The translations under genes were made by a program, and so were the position numbers. From Pseudoalteromonas galatheae (GTDB taxonomy: Bacteria; Pseudomonadota; Gammaproteobacteria; Enterobacterales; Alteromonadaceae), in NCBI RefSeq assembly GCF_005886105.2, contig NZ_PNCO02000001.1, positions 372,001 to 436,000 on the forward strand: DNA of 64,000 nucleotides, read 5' to 3'. The first letter of the stretch is position 1; each line of letters opens with the position of its first letter. Below the pieces are notes generated by a model, which was given only the letters and a program-made list of their open reading frames with translations, made no database searches and was not told the origin of the DNA. Positions 9,105 through 20,173 of this stretch are shown piece by piece.

Positions 9105-10138
9105 AGACACTCAATTATCTTTATGGCAAACCGTTATCTGACGGCGATTATAAGTCACAACCAGAAGACTTTAGAGTAGAAGAAATTTTAGATATTCCTT
9201 TTACTGGTGAAGGTGAGCACGTTTGTTTGCAGATCATTAAAAAGGGAGAAAACACCGCATTTGTCGCTAAAAAGCTTGCAGAATTTGCCCAAATTTCACC
9301 GCGAGATGTCAGCTATGCTGGGATTAAAGACAGACACGGTGTTTGTACGCAGTGGTTTAGTGTGCCGGTGCCAATTAAAAAGTCGACAGATTTTAGTGCA
9401 TTAAATAGTGACTCTATTTTTGTGGTGCAACAAATACGGCACAATCGAAAGTTAAAAACAGGTTGTCATAAGGGTAATCGTTTTGCCATTACCCTCAGAA
9501 ACGTGACTGCTCCACTTGATATTCTGTCGCGTATTAATGCTGTACGCCAAGGGGTTCCTAATTATTTTGGAGAACAACGTTTTGGTCATGATGGCCACAA
9601 CTTAGCCATGGCAGATAGGTTATTTGACGGTGAAAAGATCCGCGATAAAAAGCTCCGAGGGCTGGTGCTTTCAGCCGCTCGCTCTCATCTGTTCAACGAA
9701 GTCGTCAGTCGCCGCGTGGCAGAGCATGGTTTGGCAACGACTTGGCACCGTGAAATCTTTTTACTGAGCGGTAGTAACGCCTTTTTTGACTCAGAGATTG
9801 ATTGCGAACTCATCGAGCGGTTACTGAATGGCGATATTTTGCTTTCGGCGCCATTGGTTGGTAAAGGTGAAAGGGGCTTATTGCCGCAAGAGCGTGAATG
9901 GTTGGCACCTTTTGCTAAATGGCACGAAGGATTGGCAGAATTTGGGATGAAAAATGAGCGTAGAGCGCTTAGATTAATACCCGAAGCGCTAAAGGTGAGT
10001 ATGGCTGACGACAGTACGCTAACCCTTGAATTCAGTTTACCAAAAGGAACTTTTGCCACGGCGCTGCTCAGAGAGCTTGTTAATCATAAAGATGCCAGTA
10101 AAAAGTTTAATAAACATGAAGAGTCGATACAGCAGTGA
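9101..10138 (+). CDS. truD: tRNA pseudouridine(13) synthase TruD
   Basis: 345-aa pseudouridine synthase modifying U13 in tRNA-Glu. The catalytic Asp lies in [16 protein letters not shown], with [17 protein letters not shown] and [19 protein letters not shown] as further family hallmarks. It starts inside the end of ispF and is followed by a 35-bp gap to surE. Normal length, no oddities. Confidence 0.95.
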   Translation: MKTLNYLYGKPLSDGDYKSQPEDFRVEEILDIPFTGEGEHVCLQIIKKGENTAFVAKKLAEFAQISPRDVSYAGIKDRHGVCTQWFSVPVPIKKSTDFSALNSDSIFVVQQIRHNRKLKTGCHKGNRFAITLRNVTAPLDILSRINAVRQGVPNYFGEQRFGHDGHNLAMADRLFDGEKIRDKKLRGLVLSAARSHLFNEVVSRRVAEHGLATTWHREIFLLSGSNAFFDSEIDCELIERLLNGDILLSAPLVGKGERGLLPQEREWLAPFAKWHEGLAEFGMKNERRALRLIPEALKVSMADDSTLTLEFSLPKGTFATALLRELVNHKDASKKFNKHEESIQQ

Positions 10139-10173
10139 GATACTCATTGTCTAACAAGAAAAAGAGGTGAAAT

Positions 10174-10914
10174 ATGAAGATCCTATTGAGTAATGACGAT
10201 GGTGTTCACGCCAAGGGCATTGCTATCTTGTATCAAGCGTTATCACAAATCGCGGACGTAACCGTCATTGGTCCAGATAGAAATTGTAGCGGTGCGAGTA
10301 ACTCATTAACCTTATTAAACCCACTCAGAGCGACTACGCTAGATAATGGTTTTATCTCCGTGAATGGCACGCCAACCGACTGTGTTCACCTTGGAGTGAA
10401 CAAACTGATGGATGAATTGCCGGATTTAGTCGTTGCAGGGATCAACAATGGCGCTAACCTTGGCGATGATACGCTGTATTCAGGTACTGTTGCGGCGGCC
10501 ACTGAAGGTCGACATGTGGGCTTACCTGCGATTGCCGTTTCTCTTTGCTCTAAAAATGAAGCCCACTACGAAACGGCAGCACATGTCACGGTAGAGATCA
10601 TTAAAAAGCTTGCAAACCACCCGCTACCAAAAGACCAAATCATTAATATCAACGTCCCTGATATTCCATTAAGTGACTTAAAAGGGATCAAAGTCACTCG
10701 ATTAGGCTCACGCCATAAAGCGGATACCATGACCGAACAAATAGACCCGTGGGGTCGAAGTGTTTACTGGTATGGCACGTTAGGTCATGAAAGTGACGCT
10801 GGTGAAGGCACGGATTTTCATGCTGTAAACAACGGTTATGCCGCTATCACACCGCTCAAGGTAGATATGACGGCTTATGAGAGCTTAGATGCCGTGGCGA
10901 GCTGGTTATCTTAA
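10174..10914 (+). CDS. surE: 5'/3'-nucleotidase SurE
   Basis: 246-aa metal-dependent survival nucleotidase acting on nucleoside monophosphates. The metal-binding acidic pair is in [13 protein letters not shown] at the N-terminus; [12 protein letters not shown] and [26 protein letters not shown] are core family motifs. An AAAGAGG site precedes the ATG. It is 9 bp upstream of pcm, the usual pairing linked to stationary-phase survival. Confidence 0.96.
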   Translation: MKILLSNDDGVHAKGIAILYQALSQIADVTVIGPDRNCSGASNSLTLLNPLRATTLDNGFISVNGTPTDCVHLGVNKLMDELPDLVVAGINNGANLGDDTLYSGTVAAATEGRHVGLPAIAVSLCSKNEAHYETAAHVTVEIIKKLANHPLPKDQIININVPDIPLSDLKGIKVTRLGSRHKADTMTEQIDPWGRSVYWYGTLGHESDAGEGTDFHAVNNGYAAITPLKVDMTAYESLDAVASWLS

Positions 10915-10923
10915 GAGGCGTAT

Positions 10924-11562
10924 GTGCTGAATAATTATCAGGGCAGTGCCAACGCGCTGGTGGAACTGCTAAAACAGCAAGGCGTAGAAGATAAAATGGT
11001 ACTCAATGCCATCGCAAACACGCCTAGGCATATGTTTGTCGATGAAGTGCTTAAACATAAGTCATATGAAAATACAGCACTCCCTATCGGCCAAGGGCAA
11101 ACGATATCTCAACCTTTTATCGTCGCAAAAATGACTGAAGTGTTAAAGCAAGTGGGTGTTAAGGGGCGCATATTGGAAGTGGGTACGGGCTCTGGTTATC
11201 AGACCGCCGTGCTTGCGCAAGTGTTTGAGCAGGTCTTTAGCATTGAACGGATCAAGTCGCTGCAGTGGCAAGCGCGCAGAAGGCTGCATTTGCTGGACTT
11301 ATACAATGTGACGATGAAACATGGAGACGGTTGGAAAGGCTGGGCTTCAAAAGCGCCCTTTGCTGGGATCATTGTTACAGCCGCTGCACAATCAGTTCCA
11401 GATGAGTTGTTGGCGCAACTAGAAGAAGGCGGTGCCATGGTCATTCCCATCGGGGTTGAAGCACAAACACTCACCTTGTTTGTTAAACAGGGCGAGCAGT
11501 TTATTCGCCACGCCCTAGCACCGGTACGCTTTGTGCCTTTAGTTGCTGGCGAAGTCGGTTAA
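10924..11562 (+). CDS. pcm: Protein-L-isoaspartate O-methyltransferase
   Basis: 212-aa SAM-dependent repair methyltransferase that methylates isoaspartyl residues in aged proteins. PIGQGQTISQPFIVA is the substrate-side motif, and ILEVGTGSGYQTAVLA is the SAM-binding motif I; GAMVIPIG follows. The start is GTG at 10924 with AAGAGG 7 nt upstream; an overlapping ATG at 10922 is out of frame. A gap of 124 bp follows before nlpD. Confidence 0.95.
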   Translation: MLNNYQGSANALVELLKQQGVEDKMVLNAIANTPRHMFVDEVLKHKSYENTALPIGQGQTISQPFIVAKMTEVLKQVGVKGRILEVGTGSGYQTAVLAQVFEQVFSIERIKSLQWQARRRLHLLDLYNVTMKHGDGWKGWASKAPFAGIIVTAAAQSVPDELLAQLEEGGAMVIPIGVEAQTLTLFVKQGEQFIRHALAPVRFVPLVAGEVG

Positions 11563-11686
11563 TTTACAGGCTTTAAAAACAACTCCATAAAATATAACTA
11601 TTTTTTCCAGTAAAATGTGAAAACCAAGCAAAATTAAGTTAGATTGATATGATAGTCGTTGATAGTAGCACTGGAAAATATAAGTA

Positions 11687-12508
11687 ATGCACAAGTCTCA
11701 GGTCATCATATCGATTTGTTTAAGCGGCCTGCTTGTTGCCTGCTCATCAAATCATACGCCTGCACCTGTAACAACTTTACACTCTGGTAAGACCAGTTCG
11801 ACACATAAAATTAATATTAACGGGAGCAGTTACAAAGTAAAAAAAGGCGATACTTTATTTGCAATTGCTTTTAGCGCTAATAAAGATGTAAGAACACTCG
11901 CGAAAATCAATAAAATTAAGCCTCCGTACACTATTTACCCGGATCAGGTTATACGCTTAGAGTATCCCAGAAATAAAAACAAAAAGAACACAAAATACAC
12001 GAAAGTAAACCACAAGTCTCAGTCTTTAAAACAAAAAAGTAACAAAACATCCAAAAAAGAGCTTGATAAGCCAAATCAACGAGAGTATGTTCAAAGGCAA
12101 GCCACACAAAAATCTAGTAGTACCAAGGCTTTGTATAATAATAAGGTACTATGGAAATGGCCTGCTGAAGGCAAGGTGACTCGTCAGTTTTCCATTAAAG
12201 AAAATGGTTATAAGGGATTGGAGATCTCTAATAAGCCGGGTACTTCAGTTAAGGCTGCTGCTGGCGGTGTAGTGGTATATGCAGGGAGTGCGTTGCGTGG
12301 GTATGGTAATTTAATCATTTTGAAACATACAGATGATTATCTAAGTGCGTATGCCCACAACGCTAAGTTACTCGTCAGAGAACAGCAAAAAGTTAAAGTT
12401 GGGGATAAAATTGCCGAAATGGGTAGTACAGATGCTTCTAAAACGGCACTTAGGTTTGAGATCCGTTTTAAAGGTCAAGCTGTAAACCCGGCAAAATACT
12501 TGCCATAA
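11687..12508 (+). CDS. nlpD: NlpD-like lipoprotein, LysM plus degenerate LytM/M23
   Basis: 273-aa lipoprotein: signal peptide with lipobox LLVAC (C19), LysM peptidoglycan-binding domain (about 49-92, YKVKKGDTLFAIAFSANKDVRTLAKINKI), a Lys/Ser-rich linker, and a C-terminal LytM domain (about 155-273). Metal ligands of active M23 peptidases are missing: the first His position reads GLEIS, and the HxH-type C-terminal motif reads LRFEIR. This matches NlpD, an activator of the amidase AmiC at the septum, not a hydrolase. In E. coli the main rpoS promoter lies within nlpD; the same order here makes that plausible. Confidence 0.92.
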   Translation: MHKSQVIISICLSGLLVACSSNHTPAPVTTLHSGKTSSTHKININGSSYKVKKGDTLFAIAFSANKDVRTLAKINKIKPPYTIYPDQVIRLEYPRNKNKKNTKYTKVNHKSQSLKQKSNKTSKKELDKPNQREYVQRQATQKSSSTKALYNNKVLWKWPAEGKVTRQFSIKENGYKGLEISNKPGTSVKAAAGGVVVYAGSALRGYGNLIILKHTDDYLSAYAHNAKLLVREQQKVKVGDKIAEMGSTDASKTALRFEIRFKGQAVNPAKYLP

Positions 12509-12571
12509 AGTAATGCGAGTACATCGATTGGTTCGAGTACCCTTACTTTTATTCGCTTGGGGAGAATACTT

Positions 12572-13552
12572 ATGGCTCACACTGCAAAATTACCTACGAA
12601 ATCAACTCCAGAGTTAGACACGCTCGACGACGAAAATATTGACGAGCCGAAAGACGAACTACTTGAAGATCTTGAAGAAAATGAAGAAGTTTTTGCCAAA
12701 GATGAGGTGGTTAAAAACTTAGACGCCACTCAACTCTATTTAGGTGAAATTGGATTTTCCCCACTGCTTAGTGCAGAAGAAGAAGTTTACTTCGCGCGCA
12801 AAGCATTAAAAGGTTGTGAAGCCTCTCGTAAACGGATGATAGAGAGTAACTTGAGATTAGTGGTTAAAATCGCTCGACGTTATAACAACCGCGGCTTGGC
12901 ATTACTTGACCTTATTGAAGAAGGTAATTTAGGTCTTATCCGAGCGGTGGAAAAGTTTGATCCGGAACGTGGATTTAGATTTTCTACTTATGCAACTTGG
13001 TGGATCCGCCAAACCATCGAACGCGCGATCATGAACCAAACTCGTACCATTCGTTTGCCTATTCATGTTGTCAAAGAGCTTAACGTTTACCTGCGTACCG
13101 CACGTGAATTGACACAAAAGCTAGATCATGAACCTACCGCAGAAGAAATCGCTGAATGTCTCGACAGACCCGTCGAAGAAGTCAGTAAGATGCTCCGTCT
13201 AAATGAAAAGATCACTTCGGTTGATACGCCTATTGGTGGTGAAAATGACAAAGCACTGCTGGATATTATCGCGGATGAAAAAGGCGGTGGTCCAGAAACC
13301 GAAGTGCAGAGCAACGATATTAACAAACACATTGTTGATTGGTTGGGAGAGTTAAATCCAAAACAGCGAGAAGTGCTAGCGCGACGCTTTGGCTTGCTTG
13401 GTTATGAACCGTCTACGCTTGAGGATGTTGGTCGCGAAATCGGGCTAACGAGAGAGCGTGTAAGACAAATTCAAGTTGAGGCGTTGAGACGCTTAAAAGA
13501 CATTTTACAACACGAAGGGTTAAGTACCGATAGCCTATTTGAGCAACAGTAA
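12572..13552 (+). CDS. rpoS: RNA polymerase sigma factor RpoS
   Basis: 326-aa sigma-70 group 2 factor for stationary phase and stress. Region 1.2/2 is seen as [22 protein letters not shown] and [17 protein letters not shown]; region 4 HTH as [28 protein letters not shown]. Start taken at ATG 12572 ([11 protein letters not shown]) because GGGGAGA stands 8 nt upstream; the frame extends five codons earlier without support. A bidirectional terminator follows. Confidence 0.97.
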   Translation: MAHTAKLPTKSTPELDTLDDENIDEPKDELLEDLEENEEVFAKDEVVKNLDATQLYLGEIGFSPLLSAEEEVYFARKALKGCEASRKRMIESNLRLVVKIARRYNNRGLALLDLIEEGNLGLIRAVEKFDPERGFRFSTYATWWIRQTIERAIMNQTRTIRLPIHVVKELNVYLRTARELTQKLDHEPTAEEIAECLDRPVEEVSKMLRLNEKITSVDTPIGGENDKALLDIIADEKGGGPETEVQSNDINKHIVDWLGELNPKQREVLARRFGLLGYEPSTLEDVGREIGLTRERVRQIQVEALRRLKDILQHEGLSTDSLFEQQ

Positions 13553-13574
13553 ATCTCATACCAATTTACTCATT

Positions 13575-13604
13575 AAAAAAAAGCCGCAATATGCGGCTTT
13601 TTTT
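13575..13604. terminator. Bidirectional terminator after rpoS
   Basis: GCCGCA/TGCGGC stem with a 3-nt loop, flanked by eight A on the left and eight T on the right, so it can stop transcription from rpoS and from valS read-through. Confidence 0.9.
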
Positions 13605-13628
13605 AATTTTCGAAATGGTATAAAACCA

Positions 13629-13666
13629 GCCAAGATAGAAAGCGATTATAAGCTTTCTATCTTGGC
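13629..13666. repeat. Perfect 15-bp inverted repeat enclosing the valS stop codon
   Basis: 13629-13643 pairs perfectly with 13652-13666, leaving an 8-nt loop (13644-13651) that contains the TAA stop codon of valS on the minus strand. The right arm encodes the last residues of ValS. On the plus strand the right arm is followed by five T. It may be an mRNA 3'-end structure or a second terminator. Confidence 0.8.
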
Positions 13667-16495
13667 TTTTTGTTCAAGTAGCTTCGTTTTTGCATCGCTA
13701 AACTCAGCTAATTTTGCTTTCTCTTTAGCAAGTACTGCTTCAGGTGCATTGCTTACAAACTTTTCGTTCGCAAGTTTTTTCTCAACCTGCTCAAGACCTT
13801 TTTCTGCTTTTTCAAGCTGCTTAGCAATACGCGCAAGTTCTGCTTCAACATCAATCAGGCCTGCCATTGGGATCATAATCTCAAGGTCGCCAATAAATGC
13901 AGTTGCACAAGCTGGTGCTTCGTCTTTGCTTGCGAGTAAGTCTACCGTTTCCAGTTTCGCTAATGCGCTTAAGAAAGCTTGGTTTTCTTCTAGACGACGT
14001 TTGTCATCTTCGCTTGCACCAGTAAGTAGCACGTTTAACGGCTTACTTGGGCTGATATCCATTTCACCACGAATGTTACGGATAGCGATAATAAATTGCT
14101 TCACCCACTCAAGGTCAGCCATCGCTTGCGCATCAACTTTGCTTTCGTCGAATACAGGGAACGCTTCAAGCATAATTGTCTTCGCTTCGACCCCTGCGAT
14201 TGGTGCTACACGTTGCCAAATTGTCTCTGTTATATAAGGCATTAGTGGGTGCATCAAACGAAGTAAGCCTTCCAACACGGTGATAAGCGTATGGCGTGTA
14301 CCACGCTGCTGCGCTTCATTGCCTTTAAATAGAATTGGTTTAGTTAGCTCTAGATACCAGTCACAGAATTGGTTCCATGTGAACTCATAAATGGTGTTTG
14401 CCGCAAGGTCAAAACGATAGTTGTCCAAGTGCTCAGAGAACACCTTAACTGTATTTTGGAATTGGCCTAAAATCCAACGATCCGCTAGAGAATACACTTT
14501 TTCGTTATCGTTGAAGCCGCAGTCTTGTTCTTCTGTGTTCATCAATACATAACGGCTAGCATTCCAAAGCTTGTTGCAGAAGTTACGGTAACCTTCAAGA
14601 CGGTTCATATCCCAGTTGATATCACGTCCCGTTGACGCCATTGCTGCAAGAGTGAAACGCAACGCGTCAGTACCGTGTGCTTCAATACCATCGACAAATG
14701 TTTTGCGCGTGTTTTTCTCAATTTTTGCAGCAAGTTGTGGCTGCATCATGTTGCCCGTACGTTTAGTCACTAGACTCTCAAGATCGATACCGTCAATCAT
14801 GTCTAGTGGGTCTAACACGTTACCCTTGGACTTAGACATCTTATCGCCATTTTCATCGCGAATAAGGCCAGTCACATAAACGGTCTTAAATGGAACTTGA
14901 GGTTTACCATCTTCATCTTTGATGAAGTGCATGGTCATCATGATCATGCGAGCTACCCAGAAGAAAATAATGTCGAAACCAGTAACCAAGGTATCTGAAG
15001 GGTGGAATACCTTTAGATCTTCTGTGTTTTCAGGCCAACCTAATGTTGAGAAAGTCCACAGTGCTGAAGAGAACCAAGTGTCTAGTACGTCTTCATCTTG
15101 TGTAAGTACTACGCTTGCATCAAGGTTATGGTTTTGACGAACTTCTGCTTCGTCACGGCCAACATATACATTACCTTCATTATCATACCAAGCTGGGATC
15201 CTGTGGCCCCACCAAAGCTGACGGGAAATACACCAGTCTTGAACATCACGCATCCAAGAGAAGTACATGTTCTCGTATTGCTTAGGTACGAATTGAATAT
15301 CACCATCTTCTACCGCTTTTACCGCAGGCTCTGCAAGAGGAGCTACGCGAACATACCACTGATCGGTAAGTAGTGGCTCGATAACTACGCCAGAGCGGTC
15401 ACCGTAAGGAACGGTTAGACTGTGATCGTCGATTTTCTCAAGTAGACCAAGCTGCTCAAACTCGTCAACGATTTGCTTACGCGCATCGAAACGGTCAAGG
15501 CCGTGGAAACGCTCTGGAATTGGGGCATCCATCGCTTCAAGTGGCTTACCATCAAAAGTAAAGCACTCACCCGTATTCAGAACTGCTGCGTCTTTGTTGA
15601 ACACGTTGATCATTGGCAGCTCATGGCGCTTACCAACTTCGTTATCGTTAAAGTCGTGTGCTGGCGTGATTTTTACGCAGCCCGTGCCTTTTTCCATATC
15701 TGCATGTTCATCAGCAACGATAGGAATGCGACGATTGACGATAGGAAGTAGAATTTCTTTACCAATTAAGTCTTGGTAACGTTCATCATCCGGGTTTACC
15801 GCAACACCAGTGTCACCTAGCATGGTTTCTGGGCGAGTGGTTGCTACGATAATGTAGTCTTTACCATCTTTGGTGGTTACGCCATCCGCAAGTGGATAGC
15901 GCAAATTCCACATGTGGCCCTGCTTGTCTTTATTCTCAACTTCTAAATCAGAAATCGCAGTGTGTAATTTAGGATCCCAGTTAACTAGGCGCTTACCACG
16001 GTAGATTAAGTCATCTTGATATAGGCGAACGAATACTTCTTTTACCGCTTCAGACAGGCCGTCATCCATCGTAAAACGTTCTCTATCCCAATCTACAGAT
16101 GCACCTAAGCGGCGTAACTGTTTAGTAATTGTGCCACCTGATTGGTCTTTCCATTCCCAGATTTTATTGATGAATTCGTCACGGCCTAAATCATGGCGTG
16201 ATTTACCTTCTTCGGCTGCAAGCTTACGCTCAACCACCATCTGAGTTGCAATACCTGCGTGGTCGGTGCCCACTTGCCATAGCGTGTTCTTACCTTTCAT
16301 ACGCTGGTAGCGGATCAAAGTGTCCATGATAGTGTCTTGGAACGCGTGGCCCATGTGTAGACTACCTGTGACATTCGGCGGTGGGATCATAATCGAGTAT
16401 GCGTCACCATTGCCTGATGGCTTAAAGTAGCCATTTGACTCCCAGTCTTGATACAAAGACTGTTCAATATCTTGTGGATTGTAGGTTTTATCCAT
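13646..16495 (-). CDS. valS: Valyl-tRNA synthetase
   Basis: 949-aa class I synthetase charging tRNA-Val. HIGH-type motif [14 protein letters not shown] near the start, editing (CP1) domain with [24 protein letters not shown] motif in [13 protein letters not shown], anticodon-binding domain, and a C-terminal Glu/Lys-rich coiled coil ([23 protein letters not shown]). Usual length. It is 20 bp downstream of holC and probably co-transcribed with pepA-holC. Its stop codon lies in the loop of a perfect hairpin. Confidence 0.97.
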   Translation of the reverse strand: MDKTYNPQDIEQSLYQDWESNGYFKPSGNGDAYSIMIPPPNVTGSLHMGHAFQDTIMDTLIRYQRMKGKNTLWQVGTDHAGIATQMVVERKLAAEEGKSRHDLGRDEFINKIWEWKDQSGGTITKQLRRLGASVDWDRERFTMDDGLSEAVKEVFVRLYQDDLIYRGKRLVNWDPKLHTAISDLEVENKDKQGHMWNLRYPLADGVTTKDGKDYIIVATTRPETMLGDTGVAVNPDDERYQDLIGKEILLPIVNRRIPIVADEHADMEKGTGCVKITPAHDFNDNEVGKRHELPMINVFNKDAAVLNTGECFTFDGKPLEAMDAPIPERFHGLDRFDARKQIVDEFEQLGLLEKIDDHSLTVPYGDRSGVVIEPLLTDQWYVRVAPLAEPAVKAVEDGDIQFVPKQYENMYFSWMRDVQDWCISRQLWWGHRIPAWYDNEGNVYVGRDEAEVRQNHNLDASVVLTQDEDVLDTWFSSALWTFSTLGWPENTEDLKVFHPSDTLVTGFDIIFFWVARMIMMTMHFIKDEDGKPQVPFKTVYVTGLIRDENGDKMSKSKGNVLDPLDMIDGIDLESLVTKRTGNMMQPQLAAKIEKNTRKTFVDGIEAHGTDALRFTLAAMASTGRDINWDMNRLEGYRNFCNKLWNASRYVLMNTEEQDCGFNDNEKVYSLADRWILGQFQNTVKVFSEHLDNYRFDLAANTIYEFTWNQFCDWYLELTKPILFKGNEAQQRGTRHTLITVLEGLLRLMHPLMPYITETIWQRVAPIAGVEAKTIMLEAFPVFDESKVDAQAMADLEWVKQFIIAIRNIRGEMDISPSKPLNVLLTGASEDDKRRLEENQAFLSALAKLETVDLLASKDEAPACATAFIGDLEIMIPMAGLIDVEAELARIAKQLEKAEKGLEQVEKKLANEKFVSNAPEAVLAKEKAKLAEFSDAKTKLLEQKAKIESL

Positions 16496-16515
16496 TACAC
16501 AGAACCCTAAAAATG

Positions 16516-16962
16516 CTATTTCTCAATGTCTTCAGTGGAAATTGTTGCGCCAAGTGCACGAAGTTGCTTAAAGCGTTCTCGCGCGGCTTGCTTAGCGCTG
16601 GCTTCAACAGGCACAAAATCTATCACCTGTTCAAAGCGACGAATAAAGTCAGGGACGACCCGAGCCAGATTAATGAGCACGGGGCGACGAGCAGCAGGAG
16701 GCATAGTGCCAATTTCCACTGGTGCGCCGCCTTTGGGGCCTTCGCCTTGTAAGTTGTGGGGCACAAATCTGTCTGCGTCAAAACACCAAAGGTGCTCATC
16801 GAATAAATGAGCGTCGTCAGTATTATCGACGTTAACAAAGATACGGTGTCCAGCTTGATATAAGCTCGCCGCAGTTTGTGCTGCCAGATCAAAATGAGCC
16901 GGAACGCTAATCTCCGGCTCATCGTTTTGTTTTAACACGTAAAAGCGCGCTTTGATAGTCAT
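16516..16962 (-). CDS. holC: DNA polymerase III subunit chi
   Basis: 148-aa chi subunit of the clamp loader, which with psi bridges the loader to SSB. Visible: FYVLK start, ALxAAxLAxQAY-like helix ([21 protein letters not shown]), [12 protein letters not shown], and the VDFVP-type C-terminal part. The position between pepA and valS is the standard gammaproteobacterial arrangement. Confidence 0.92.
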   Translation of the reverse strand: MTIKARFYVLKQNDEPEISVPAHFDLAAQTAASLYQAGHRIFVNVDNTDDAHLFDEHLWCFDADRFVPHNLQGEGPKGGAPVEIGTMPPAARRPVLINLARVVPDFIRRFEQVIDFVPVEASAKQAARERFKQLRALGATISTEDIEK

Positions 16963-17352
16963 GATAATAATACCAATTGCGAGGAGTACCGAGGTTTGCC
17001 ACAGGCTCCACAGCTGCTCAATATCTGTAATCTTATTTACCGTGATAGCGTAAACGAAGAAAATCAGTATGCGCGGCTTAGTTTAAAACTAAATATAGCG
17101 CCACTTAAATGCACATAAATAAGCCTGTATTCTGCCATATAAAGGCAATACCATCAATCAAGAAGCAAGAGAAGAAGAATAAAATATGGCAAGTGCTAGG
17201 AAGCGCTTGCTGAGGTAGTTTAGTTGTTTTGTCGTCTTAATTTGGCGCTGAATATAGTCGTGTGAAAAACCCGCTGCTACGGTTTGGTTGAACCTTGTGT
17301 AGCAGCGACTTTATGTCACGACCTATACTTATTATGAGTCGCGACTGGACTA
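16963..17352. other. Intergenic region between pepA and holC
   Basis: 390 bp without a supported gene. It contains the pepA terminator (17265-17307) and must hold a holC-valS promoter. I see no RNA gene or mobile element in it. Confidence 0.6.
17265..17307 (-). terminator. Intrinsic terminator of pepA
   Basis: On the minus strand a 9-bp stem (17299-17307 with 17272-17280), with a further GGTT/AACC pairing inside the loop, is followed by GG and a run of five T (17269-17265). It lies about 45 bp after the pepA stop. Confidence 0.8.
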
Positions 17353-18864
17353 TTAATCTTGCTGTGCGTCCGTGATATTGGCGCGGTTAAGTAAATATTG
17401 CATCAGCATAGGAACAGGACGACCTGTAGCGCCTTTGTTCTTACCGCTGCGCCATGCAGTACCTGCAATGTCTAAATGCGCCCAGTTGTACTTTTTCGTA
17501 AACTTGGACAAGAAACATGCGGCTGTAATTGTGCCAGCTGCGCGACCACCTAAGTTCGTAAAGTCAGCAAATGGGCTCTCAAGTTGTTCTTGATAATCAT
17601 CCCAAAGTGGCAGTTGCCACGCTCTGTCGCCACTTTGTTCTGACGCTTTTAGCAAATCATGGGCAAGCGGGTTATGGTTAGATAATAAACCTGTCGCATG
17701 GCTACCAAGCGCAACAATACATGCCCCAGTCAGTGTCGCAACATCGACAACAGTTTCTGGCTCGAATGCTTCAACGTAAGTGAGTGCATCACACAGTACT
17801 AAGCGTCCTTCGGCATCCGTATTGAGTACTTCAACGGTTTGACCTGACATAGTGGTTAAAATATCGCCCGGACGGTAAGCATCGCCCCCAGGCATATTTT
17901 CGCAGCCTGCTAAAACACCAATCACATTAAGTGGTAGTTGCATTTGTACGATGGCTCGCATTAAGCCAAGTACACCCGCGGCTCCGCCCATGTCGTATTT
18001 CATTTCATCCATCGCTTCGCCAGGCTTGATAGAAATACCACCCGAGTCAAATGTTAAGCCTTTACCTACGAATACGATTGGTGCTTGGCCTTCATCACCA
18101 CCGTTATAGTGGATAACCGACATCACTGACTCGTTGCGACTACCACGACCAACCGCTAGGTATGAGTGCATACCTAACTCTTCCATTTCTTGTTCACCAA
18201 CAAGATTAACCGTAACGTTATCAAAGTCTTCAGCCAGCTGTTGTGCTTGCTCGCCCAGATAACGAGGGTTGCAGATATTTGGTGGCATATTCGCAACGTC
18301 TTTACACAGTTTACTGCCTGCTGCGATAGCAAGACCGTGCTCAATCGCGCTCTCACCTATTGTTAATTCACGACGTGTTGGTACGTTAAAGACGATTTTA
18401 CGTAGCGGGCGTCTAGCCTCGCTCTTTTTGCTTTTTAGCTGATTAAAAGTATATAGGCAATCTTGTGTGGTCTCGACCGCTTGGCGAACTTTCCAGTAAG
18501 TATCACGACCTTTAACATGTTGCTCAGTCAGGAAACATACCGCTTCCATTGAGCCAGTTTCATTTAGCGTATTGATGGTCTTGGAGATAATTTGTTTGTA
18601 TTGTTTATCGTCGAGCTCTCTTTCCTTACCACAACCCACTAACAAAACGCGTTCGCTTAATACATTTGGTACATGGTGAAGAAGTAGAACTTGTCCTGGT
18701 TTGCCTTCAAGATCACCACGTCTAAGTAAATTTGAGATATAGCCTTCGCTTATTTTATCCAGCTGTTCACCAATTGGTGAGAGACGGCGTGGCTCGTATA
18801 CACCTACAACAATACATGCGCTACGCTGTTTCTCTGGACTACCACTTTTAACGCTGAATTCCAT
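17353..18864 (-). CDS. pepA: Leucyl aminopeptidase (PepA)
   Basis: 503-aa M17 zinc aminopeptidase, a hexameric enzyme that in E. coli also binds DNA. Catalytic core: [17 protein letters not shown] (metal Lys/Asp), [13 protein letters not shown], signature [16 protein letters not shown]. Full length with intact N-terminal domain. It is divergent from lptFG and upstream of holC-valS, but separated from them by its own terminator. Confidence 0.96.
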   Translation of the reverse strand: MEFSVKSGSPEKQRSACIVVGVYEPRRLSPIGEQLDKISEGYISNLLRRGDLEGKPGQVLLLHHVPNVLSERVLLVGCGKERELDDKQYKQIISKTINTLNETGSMEAVCFLTEQHVKGRDTYWKVRQAVETTQDCLYTFNQLKSKKSEARRPLRKIVFNVPTRRELTIGESAIEHGLAIAAGSKLCKDVANMPPNICNPRYLGEQAQQLAEDFDNVTVNLVGEQEMEELGMHSYLAVGRGSRNESVMSVIHYNGGDEGQAPIVFVGKGLTFDSGGISIKPGEAMDEMKYDMGGAAGVLGLMRAIVQMQLPLNVIGVLAGCENMPGGDAYRPGDILTTMSGQTVEVLNTDAEGRLVLCDALTYVEAFEPETVVDVATLTGACIVALGSHATGLLSNHNPLAHDLLKASEQSGDRAWQLPLWDDYQEQLESPFADFTNLGGRAAGTITAACFLSKFTKKYNWAHLDIAGTAWRSGKNKGATGRPVPMLMQYLLNRANITDAQQD

Positions 18865-19060
18865 TGCGACTCCTGAGTCTTTGTCATGTCATTTTGAACT
18901 TTTTATGCCAACACACTTTCCTACATTAAAGTCATGAATATGCTTTAACCTTAGGTAGGATATTCCGGCGCATTGACATATAATAAAGTGACTAAAATAA
19001 TCAGTTTACTCAATTTTTCCCACTATTCCAGTGAAACAAGACGTTTTATAGGGACGAACA

Positions 19061-20173
19061 TTGCTTATTTTCCGCTATTTAACGGGTGAAGTACTAAAAT
19101 CTCAGGTTGCGGTTTTTCTCACCTTAATGACAATATTTTTGTCACAAAAGTTTGTACTCATTCTGAGCTCTGCGTCTGAAGGGAGTATACCGGGTAAGTT
19201 AGTACTTGCTATGCTTGCGTTGAAACTGCCACAGTTGGCCGGATATATTTTACCGCTTAGTCTCTTTCTTGGGATCATCTTAGCCTATAGTCGCATCTAC
19301 GCCGACAGTGAAATGACGGTGCTGCGCGCTTGCGGGGTCAGCGAGTGGTATGTCGTTAGGGTAACTTTAGTCTCCAGTGTCTTTTTTGCATTACTGGCCG
19401 CTTGTGTGAGCATGTATATTGCGCCTTGGGCGAGCGAAAAAGAGTACCAATTAAGAGAGCAAGCTGATGCGGAATCGGGGCTTTCTACTCTCAGAGCCGG
19501 TAGATTTCAGCAAACGGGCAATGAAAAAGCGGTGGTATTTGTTCACGGTATTAGCGAACAAGGCCGCGAATTAGACAAAGTGTTTGTCGCGCAATTGCCC
19601 GAGAAGGACTCAAATCAAGCCGCTCGTTTAGTATATGCGCAAAAAGGTGAAGTGATTGAGCTTGATAGTGGTGAGCAGCAATTACTCCTTCATGAAGGTA
19701 AGCGGTACGAGACCGATGGTTTCAGCCAAGCACTTAATCGCACTGAATTCGGTACTTATCAAGTGCAAATTAAAGAACAAGAAATTGAACACCAACGCCG
19801 TAAATTAGAGGCTATTCCAAGCTTACAGTTACTTGAAATGGATACGCCAGAAGCAAAAGCACAATTTCAGTTGCGATTATCGGTGCCCATTTCCATTTTG
19901 CTACTCACTTTACTGGCGGTTCCTTTGAGTGTGGTAAACCCAAGACAAGGCAAGTTCGCTAAGCTCGTGCCAGCAATTACGCTATATTTGGGTTATTTCA
20001 TTTTACTCAATGCAGGCAAGTTTTTGTTAGCTGAAGAAAAAGTGCCAGCTTCAGTTGGTCTCTGGTGGATCCACTTAAGTGTGCTCTTTATCGGCGTTTA
20101 TTTAATTGCGAAAGGAAGACCTTTTGGAGTATGGGTTCGCTCGGTATTTATGAAACGGGAGACGACGGTATGA
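19061..20173 (+). CDS. lptF: LPS export ABC transporter permease LptF
   Basis: 370-aa inner-membrane permease of the LptB2FGC complex that extracts LPS from the inner membrane. Six transmembrane helices in the 3+3 pattern around a periplasmic beta-jellyroll domain (about 130-270). It begins LIFRYLTGEVLKSQ, with TTG as start codon and GGGA upstream; no ATG gives the conserved N-terminus. It overlaps lptG by 4 bp. Confidence 0.94.
   Translation: MLIFRYLTGEVLKSQVAVFLTLMTIFLSQKFVLILSSASEGSIPGKLVLAMLALKLPQLAGYILPLSLFLGIILAYSRIYADSEMTVLRACGVSEWYVVRVTLVSSVFFALLAACVSMYIAPWASEKEYQLREQADAESGLSTLRAGRFQQTGNEKAVVFVHGISEQGRELDKVFVAQLPEKDSNQAARLVYAQKGEVIELDSGEQQLLLHEGKRYETDGFSQALNRTEFGTYQVQIKEQEIEHQRRKLEAIPSLQLLEMDTPEAKAQFQLRLSVPISILLLTLLAVPLSVVNPRQGKFAKLVPAITLYLGYFILLNAGKFLLAEEKVPASVGLWWIHLSVLFIGVYLIAKGRPFGVWVRSVFMKRETTV

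Noticed and set aside
11687..12508. Active LytM/M23 endopeptidase
   Set aside because: The metal-binding His and the C-terminal HxH are replaced, so it is a NlpD-type activator.
13539..14237. 232-residue plus-strand frame opposite valS
   Set aside because: Antisense to a certain essential gene; Ser/Ala-rich low-complexity composition is the mirror of valS codons.
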